Assembly (NCBI GenBank): GCA_028703995.1
Contig: JAQVLU010000004.1
Coordinates: forward strand, 1 to 18,955
DNA length: 18,955 nt
From: Minisyncoccota bacterium
Lineage (GTDB): Bacteria > Patescibacteriota > Minisyncoccia > Minisyncoccales > Minisyncoccaceae
Reading direction: 5' to 3'
Part shown: positions 14,636-18,955 of the stretch, in pieces
Position numbering within the stretch: the first letter of the stretch is position 1
How the letters are laid out: every line of letters begins with the position of its first letter
Position numbers and translations under genes: made by a program
The notes under the pieces: model-generated
Told to the model about the DNA's origin: nothing
The model's input: the letters and a program-made list of their open reading frames with translations, nothing else
Databases searched by the model: none

Positions 14636-15025
14636 ATGGACAGAATAGCAGACATGTTAACAATAATAAATAACGCACAGGTTGTTCAAAAGAAACAAAT
14701 CAGTGTTCCTTATTCTGAATTTAAATTTAGAATAGCAGAGCTTCTTTTAAAAGAAGGCTATGTTTTAGGTGTGGATAGAAAAGGAAGAGTGCCAAGTAAG
14801 AAAATAATAATTGACTTGAAGTACAAAGAAAACGGTACTCCAATGATAACAAAAGTAAGAAAGGTTTCAAAACAAGGTCAAAGAATATATAAGACATCTT
14901 CAGAAATAAAACCAGTTAAGTCAGGATATGGGATCTCTATTGTATCAACCTCAAAAGGGGTTATGTCAAATAAGGAGGCAAGAAGGAATAAAGTTGGAGG
15001 TGAGATAATTTGTGAAATTTGGTAA
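14636..15025 (+). CDS. rpsH: 30S ribosomal protein S8
   Basis: S8 binds the central domain of 16S rRNA; in E. coli it also represses the spc operon. The 129-aa product begins MDRIADMLTIINNAQVVQKK and has VPYSEFKFRIAELLLKEGYV. Its C-terminal GYGISIVSTSKGVMSNKEAR is followed by the family end GGEIICEIW. Standard length. rplF starts one base after the stop. I see no copy of an S8-binding stem at the start of rplE, but could not search for it systematically. Confidence 0.97.
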   Translation: MDRIADMLTIINNAQVVQKKQISVPYSEFKFRIAELLLKEGYVLGVDRKGRVPSKKIIIDLKYKENGTPMITKVRKVSKQGQRIYKTSSEIKPVKSGYGISIVSTSKGVMSNKEARRNKVGGEIICEIW

Positions 15026-15026
15026 T

Positions 15027-15566
15027 ATGTCAAGAATAGGAAAAAAACCCGTAAAAATTGAAAAAGGAGTTGAAGTTAAGATTGATTCAGGATTTATTAC
15101 TGTAAAAGGACCTAAAGGAGAATTAAAAAAACCTTTACTTGATTTAATTGAAACTAAGATTGAGAATGAAGAAATAACTTTTCTTCCTAAAAATGAAGAC
15201 AGAAGCACCGGTGCTTTCTGGGGACTTCAAAGAGCTTTAGTTCAGAACATGGTAGATGGAGTAACTAAAGGTTTTGTTAAAAAATTAGAACTTGTAGGTG
15301 TTGGTTATAAAGCTAACGTACAAGGTACAGAATTAGTTTTAGATATTGGTTTTAGTCATTCAGTTAAGATACCTGCCCCTGAAGGAATTACCTTTGTGGC
15401 AGAAAAAACAAGCATTACCATTTCTGGAATTGATAAAGCATTAGTAGGACAAATTTCTGCAACAATAAGACAGATAAGAAAACCTGAACCATATAAAGGA
15501 AAAGGTATTAGATACGAAGGAGAAGTTGTTAGAAAGAAATTAGGTAAGAAAGCTGCCGGAAGCTAA
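15027..15566 (+). CDS. rplF: 50S ribosomal protein L6
   Basis: L6 lies at the base of the L7/L12 stalk, near the factor-binding site. The 179-aa product begins [19 protein letters not shown], contains the [20 protein letters not shown] repeat junction and ends with the highly conserved [23 protein letters not shown] 15027 is chosen over an in-frame GTG at 15012 inside rpsH because MSRIGKKP is the invariant family start. It is joined to rpsH by a TAA-T-ATG junction. Confidence 0.98.
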   Translation: MSRIGKKPVKIEKGVEVKIDSGFITVKGPKGELKKPLLDLIETKIENEEITFLPKNEDRSTGAFWGLQRALVQNMVDGVTKGFVKKLELVGVGYKANVQGTELVLDIGFSHSVKIPAPEGITFVAEKTSITISGIDKALVGQISATIRQIRKPEPYKGKGIRYEGEVVRKKLGKKAAGS

Positions 15567-15577
15567 AGAATAAAAAT

Positions 15578-15910
15578 ATGGACACAATAAAAAGAATTAA
15601 AAGACACAAAAAAATAATTAGTAGAATCTCAGGAACAGACAAAAGGCCTAGATTACTCGTTAGTAGATCAAATAAGCACATTTACGCTGTTTTGGTTAAC
15701 GACAAGAAGGGAAATACCTTGCTTACTGTTACTGATAAAGATATTACTGGAACAAAGACTGCAAAAGCAGAAAAAGTTGGTGAAATGGTAGCAAAGGAAG
15801 CTCAAGTAAAAAAAATTGAAGCAATTGTGTTTGATAGAGGAGGTTATAAGTATCACGGAAGAGTAAAAGCCCTTGCCGAAGCAGCAAGAAAAGGTGGGTT
15901 AAAATTTTAA
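15578..15910 (+). CDS. rplR: 50S ribosomal protein L18
   Basis: L18 binds 5S rRNA with L5 in the central protuberance. The 110-aa product has a basic N-terminus ([20 protein letters not shown]), the family block [20 protein letters not shown], and [20 protein letters not shown] followed by KF at the C-terminus. It is slightly shorter than the E. coli protein (117 aa). It has an AATAAAAATATG start context, with spacers of 11 bases before it and 5 bases after it. Confidence 0.96.
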   Translation: MDTIKRIKRHKKIISRISGTDKRPRLLVSRSNKHIYAVLVNDKKGNTLLTVTDKDITGTKTAKAEKVGEMVAKEAQVKKIEAIVFDRGGYKYHGRVKALAEAARKGGLKF

Positions 15911-15915
15911 TCATT

Positions 15916-16392
15916 ATGATGAAGAAAGAATACAAACAATTTAATAAGCCACAAGATGAATTTGAATCAAAATTACTTGATTTGACTAGAGTTACTAGAG
16001 TTACTGCTGGAGGAAAACAGCTTCGTTTTAGAGCGATTATTGTTGTTGGAGATAGAAAAGGAAAGATTGGACTTGGAGTTTCTAAAGGTTTAGACGTAAG
16101 TCAAGCAATTGAAAAAGCAACAAGAACAGCTAAAAAGAATTTAATGGACGTTCCAGTTAACAAAGAAGGAACTATTGATCACGAAGTTGAGGCTAAGTTT
16201 GGACCATCAGTTATTTTACTTAAACCACAAAAAAGTGGTAGAGGACTTGTAGCTGGAGGAACAGTTAGAACTTTATGTCAATTAGCAGGTATTCAGAATA
16301 TTTCTTCAAAAATTTTAAGTAGGACATCAAATAAGTTAAATAATGCAAAGGCAACAATAAAGGCATTTGAGCTTTTAGCTAAGCAAATTTAA
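15916..16392 (+). CDS. rpsE: 30S ribosomal protein S5
   Basis: S5 lies at the mRNA entry and contributes to translational accuracy. The 158-aa product has TRVTRVTAGGKQLRFRAIIV near residues 25-44 (the double-stranded RNA binding fold), GDRKGKIGLGVSKGLDVSQA, and the C-terminal half with GRGLVAGGTVRTLCQLAGIQ and SKILSRTSNKLNNAKATIKA. Two adjacent ATG codons (15916 and 15919) could serve as start; the first is taken. The short tandem repeat ACTAGAGTT-ACTAGAGTT in the DNA encodes the T-R-V repeat. The next gene is rplO: rpmD (L30), normally here, is missing. Confidence 0.97.
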   Translation: MMKKEYKQFNKPQDEFESKLLDLTRVTRVTAGGKQLRFRAIIVVGDRKGKIGLGVSKGLDVSQAIEKATRTAKKNLMDVPVNKEGTIDHEVEAKFGPSVILLKPQKSGRGLVAGGTVRTLCQLAGIQNISSKILSRTSNKLNNAKATIKAFELLAKQI

Positions 16393-16401
16393 AGAAAGAT
16401 T

Positions 16402-16824
16402 ATGCAAATACACGAACTAAAAACAAATTTCAAAAAAGCTAAAAGAACAAGAGGTGGAAAGAAAGGAACTTACTGCGGTAGAGGAATGAAAGGGCAACAC
16501 TCAAGAGCTGGAACAAGATTTCAGCCAATGATTAGAAACTGGCTTGATAAATACCACAAGATGAGAGGTTGGCAGTTTAATATTAGAGATAAAAAATCTG
16601 TTACTTTCAGTTTTACTAAACTAGAAAAAAACTTTGAACAAGGAAATACAATTTCTCCTGAAACTTTATACGAAAAGGGGTTAATTACTAAGAGTGATCT
16701 TAAAAAGCCTAAGGTAAAGATATTAGCTAAGGGAGAATTAACAAAATCTTTTATTTTTGAAAACTGCGAAGTTTCTAAAAAAGCAAAAGAAATTATTGAA
16801 AAGCAAAAAGGAGAAATAAAATAA
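16402..16824 (+). CDS. rplO: 50S ribosomal protein L15
   Basis: L15 is a late 50S assembly protein reaching far into the subunit. The 140-aa product opens MQIHELKTNFKKAKRTRGGK and has the glycine/arginine-rich block CGRGMKGQHSRAGTRF, then the globular part with LYEKGLITKSDLKKPKVKIL and a C-terminal helix. The family signature is otherwise diverged: the usual long glycine-rich FEGGQ-type stretch reads FQPMIRNWLDKY here. The start follows rpsE by 9 bases, leaving no room for an L30 gene. secY starts one base after its stop. Confidence 0.95.
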   Translation: MQIHELKTNFKKAKRTRGGKKGTYCGRGMKGQHSRAGTRFQPMIRNWLDKYHKMRGWQFNIRDKKSVTFSFTKLEKNFEQGNTISPETLYEKGLITKSDLKKPKVKILAKGELTKSFIFENCEVSKKAKEIIEKQKGEIK

Positions 16825-16825
16825 T

Positions 16826-18070
16826 ATGTTTAACAAAATTGGTCAAATTATTCAAACAAAAGAATTAAGAAACAAGATTCTTTTTGTTTTAGGGATTTTA
16901 GCTGTTTTTAGATTAATGGCAAATCTTCCGATTCCAGGAATAGATGTTTCAAAGATTCAACAATTCTTTTCTTCAAATGAATTTTTTGGAATGCTTAATT
17001 TATTCACCGGAGGAGCGCTTGATCAAGTTTCTATTGTGATGCTTGGTTTAGGACCATACATTACCGCAACTATTATTTTACAACTGTTAACAATGATTTT
17101 TCCTCAACTTGAAAAAATGTATAAAGAAGAAGGGGAAGATGGAAGACGCAAGTTTAATCAATATGCAAGAATTGCAACACCATTCTTTGCTGCTTTTCAA
17201 AGTTACGCAATGCTTATCTTTTTAAAAAGTCAAGGCCTTATTGCAAATATGGGTTCTTTTGAGCTTGTAACTTCAATTTTAGCGATTACAGGAGGAACAG
17301 TTGTCTTAATGTGGCTTGGTGAGCTTATCTCTGAGAAAGGAATTGGAAATGGAGTTTCTCTTTTGATTTTTGCTGGTATCGTTGCAGACATTCCAAGTAA
17401 TATTCAGCAAGCAATTTTAACTTATGACCCAGCTCAATTAATTTCATATTTATCATTTATTATTGCTTCTGTTTTAATTATCGGAGCAGTAGTTCTTGTT
17501 AACGAAGGAAGAAGGAACGTACCAGTTTCTTATGCTAAAAGAATAAGAGGAAATAAGATGTATGGGGGTGTTTCTACATATCTTCCAATGTCACTTAATC
17601 CTTCTGGAGTTATTCCAATTATCTTCGCGATATCACTTGTAATGCTTCCTTCTATGGTTGGAACATTTTTACACATAGATTTTCTAACAAACATGTTTTC
17701 TAACTCTTGGGTTTATGGATTAACCTATTTTATTTTAGTTTTCATCTTTACTTTTGTTTACACAGCAATTACTTTTGATCCTAAAAATATTTCTTCAAAT
17801 CTTCAAAAAATGGGTGGATTTATTCCAGGAGTAAGACCAGGAAAACCTACTGAAGAATATATTCAATCAATTTTAAATAAACTCTTAATTATTGGAGCAA
17901 CCTTTTTAGGTGCTGTGGCTATTACTCCACTTATTATTGAAGGAGTAACTGGAATTCAACAATTCTCTTTTATGATTGGAGGAACCGCTCTTCTAATTAT
18001 TGTTAGTGTTGTTTTAGATACAATGAAGCAAATTAACTCTCAACTAGAAATGAGAGAGTATAATGATTAA
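16826..18070 (+). CDS. secY: Protein translocase subunit SecY
   Basis: SecY forms the protein-conducting channel of the SecYEG translocon in the cytoplasmic membrane. The 414-aa product has about ten hydrophobic spans, beginning with KILFVLGILAVFRLMANLPI. It has the plug-region LNLFTGGALDQVSIVMLGLG, the conserved GLGPYITATIILQLLTMIFP in the second span, and GISL-type blocks such as GELISEKGIGNGVSLLIFAG. The cytoplasmic loops have RRNVPVSYAKR and PGVRPGKPTEEYI. It is about 30 residues shorter than E. coli SecY. It ends the ribosomal cluster, joined to rplO by TAA-T-ATG and followed by a terminator-like hairpin. Confidence 0.98.
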   Translation: MFNKIGQIIQTKELRNKILFVLGILAVFRLMANLPIPGIDVSKIQQFFSSNEFFGMLNLFTGGALDQVSIVMLGLGPYITATIILQLLTMIFPQLEKMYKEEGEDGRRKFNQYARIATPFFAAFQSYAMLIFLKSQGLIANMGSFELVTSILAITGGTVVLMWLGELISEKGIGNGVSLLIFAGIVADIPSNIQQAILTYDPAQLISYLSFIIASVLIIGAVVLVNEGRRNVPVSYAKRIRGNKMYGGVSTYLPMSLNPSGVIPIIFAISLVMLPSMVGTFLHIDFLTNMFSNSWVYGLTYFILVFIFTFVYTAITFDPKNISSNLQKMGGFIPGVRPGKPTEEYIQSILNKLLIIGATFLGAVAITPLIIEGVTGIQQFSFMIGGTALLIIVSVVLDTMKQINSQLEMREYND

Positions 18071-18094
18071 AAATTTAAATAATTAATTTTAACG

Positions 18095-18138
18095 ACTTGT
18101 TATTTAAGGGAAAAACCCCTAACAAGTTTTATTTTTTT
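18095..18138 (+). terminator. Terminator-like hairpin directly before adk
   Basis: ACTTGTTA (18095-18102) pairs with TAACAAGT (18120-18127); inside, GGG (18108-18110) can pair with CCC around AAAAA. A T-rich tract (TTTTATTTTTTT, 18127-18138) follows and ends exactly at the adk ATG (18139). No promoter is evident between hairpin and adk, so adk expression would depend on read-through, or the structure works on the adk ribosome-binding region. Confidence 0.75.
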
Positions 18139-18729
18139 ATGAACAACCAACCATTAGTCGTATGTGTTTTAGGCAAAGCTGGTGCTGGAAAAGGAACACA
18201 AGTTTCTCTTATTAGAGAAAGATTAAGTTTAGAATATTTAGGAAGCGGTGAAATGCTTAGGGAAAGAAAAAAGCAAGGAGATTTTACAGGTAAAAGAATC
18301 GCTGATTGTATTGATAATGGAGGTTTAGTTCTAACTCCAGTTATCTTTTCTCTTTGGATGAAAGAGCTTGAAAGAATTAAAAATTTAGAAGATGTAAAAG
18401 GGATTTTGTTTGATGGTTCTCCTAGAAAGATTCTAGAAGCAAAACTTTTAGATGAAGCCCTTTTATGGTATAACTGGCAAGACAATTTTAAAGTTATTCT
18501 AATTGATATTTCAGACGAAGAAGCCTTTGCAAGAATTGATAAAAGAGCTAAGATAGAAGGAAGAGAAGACGACGAAGTAGAAGCTTTGAAAAAGAGATTA
18601 GGTTGGTTTAAAGAAGAAGTTACTCCTGTTCTTGACTATTACGAGAAGCAGGGTAAATTAGTTAAAATTAACGGAGAACAACAAGTAGAAGAAGTGTATA
18701 ATGAAATTATACAAAAACTAGAATTATGA
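18139..18729 (+). CDS. adk: Adenylate kinase family nucleoside monophosphate kinase
   Basis: The family interconverts ATP + AMP with 2 ADP in the cytoplasm. The 196-aa product has the P loop GKAGAGKGT (residues 12-20), the NMP-binding region with SGEMLRERK, the DGSPR motif (92-96, usually DGFPR) and a short LID with IDKRAKIEGREDD and no zinc cysteines. Relative to E. coli Adk, Phe86 of DGFPR is Ser94 here, the AMP-adenine ligand Gln92 aligns with Glu100, and the GD of the NMP site is GE. Substrate choice may differ, so the symbol is given by context. ATG 18139 is preferred over an in-frame TTG 18097 that lies in the hairpin. Its stop overlaps map (ATGA). Confidence 0.88.
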   Translation: MNNQPLVVCVLGKAGAGKGTQVSLIRERLSLEYLGSGEMLRERKKQGDFTGKRIADCIDNGGLVLTPVIFSLWMKELERIKNLEDVKGILFDGSPRKILEAKLLDEALLWYNWQDNFKVILIDISDEEAFARIDKRAKIEGREDDEVEALKKRLGWFKEEVTPVLDYYEKQGKLVKINGEQQVEEVYNEIIQKLEL

Positions 18730-18955
18730 TTCTAAAAACAAAAGAAGAAATTGAAGTAATGGCAAAGGGTGGACACTTACTCAAACAAACTATTAATGAG
18801 CTTGAACTTATGGTTTCGGAAGGAAGAAAAACCATTGAGATTGAAAAAAGAGCCGAACAAATTATTCTTGAATTAAAGGGAAAACCTAGTTTTAAAGGAC
18901 AAGGGGGGTTCCCTTTTTCTGTTTGTGCTTCTTTGAACGAAGAAATTGTTCATGG
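18726..18955 (+). CDS. map: Methionine aminopeptidase, type I (5' part)
   Basis: Map removes the initiator Met from nascent proteins using a two-metal centre. Only the first 76 residues are in the window and the frame runs off the end. They match the type I enzyme: MILKTKEEIEVMAKGGHLLK, then a TIEIEKRAEQII helix, the PSFKGQGGFPFSVCASLNEE segment and VHG at the edge. The histidine of VHG is the conserved substrate-binding His. The metal ligands lie further downstream, outside the window. Its ATG overlaps the adk stop by four bases (18726-18729). The secY-adk-map order is that of many bacterial spc regions. Confidence 0.95.
   Translation, partial: MILKTKEEIEVMAKGGHLLKQTINELELMVSEGRKTIEIEKRAEQIILELKGKPSFKGQGGFPFSVCASLNEEIVH

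Noticed and set aside
15976..15999. Tandem ACTAGAGTT repeat in rpsE
   Set aside because: Only two units; it encodes a T-R-V repeat in a conserved part of S5, so it is coding sequence and not a separate repeat element.
18097..18125. TTGTTA-17-TAACAA as a promoter for adk
   Set aside because: Both hexamers are arms of the same inverted repeat, match consensus poorly and would leave a leader of only a few bases; the terminator reading explains the sequence better.
1..18955. Mobile elements, CRISPR arrays, defence or toxin-antitoxin modules
   Set aside because: No transposase, integrase, direct-repeat array or paired toxin gene was seen on either strand; the window is filled with core genes in conserved order.

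Overview
The window is an AT-rich stretch (about one third G+C by eye) in which every gene lies on the + strand and intergenic space is minimal. It carries a short division/cell-wall cluster followed by the str, S10 and spc ribosomal-protein clusters. No L30 gene (rpmD) lies between rpsE and rplO, several ribosomal proteins have altered lengths, Arg codons are nearly all AGA/AGG, and Shine-Dalgarno motifs are nearly absent. Together these point to a Candidate Phyla Radiation (Patescibacteria) bacterium, probably of Parcubacteria/Paceibacteria type. That placement is inference. TGA works as a stop in three ATGA overlaps (rplP/rpmC, rplX/rplE, adk/map), so the genome does not use the recoded-TGA genetic code of SR1/Gracilibacteria.

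Layout. 1-140: the 3' end of an unidentified gene and its terminator. 146-3495: mraZ, rsmH, an ftsL-like gene and ftsI (class B penicillin-binding protein), from a consensus promoter overlaid by an array of 10-bp-spaced GTGG repeats that looks like a MraZ operator. 3519-3591: tRNA-Glu(CUC). 3606-6914: rpsL, rpsG, fusA and a small unknown ORF, from a second strong promoter. 6922-18070: a third strong promoter, then tuf, rpsJ, rplC, rplD, rplW, rplB, rpsS, rplV, rpsC, rplP, rpmC, rpsQ, rplN, rplX, rplE, rpsZ, rpsH, rplF, rplR, rpsE, rplO and secY. 18139-18955: adk and the 5' part of map. No stretch above 300 bases lacks a gene.

The genes supply ribosome assembly and translation (S and L proteins, EF-G, EF-Tu), protein export (SecY), nascent-chain maturation (Map), nucleotide balance (Adk) and division (MraZ, RsmH, FtsL-like, FtsI).

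I see no mobile element, CRISPR array, toxin system or evident new multi-gene system; this is a core housekeeping region. The interesting signals are regulatory and structural. They are the MraZ-box array running from the -10 to the mraZ start codon, a nearly uniform T-ATG start context without Shine-Dalgarno, and three terminator-like hairpins placed directly before fusA, rplC and adk. Others are an unexplained 55-aa ORF between fusA and tuf, a 13-residue insertion in S12, and altered AMP-site residues in Adk.
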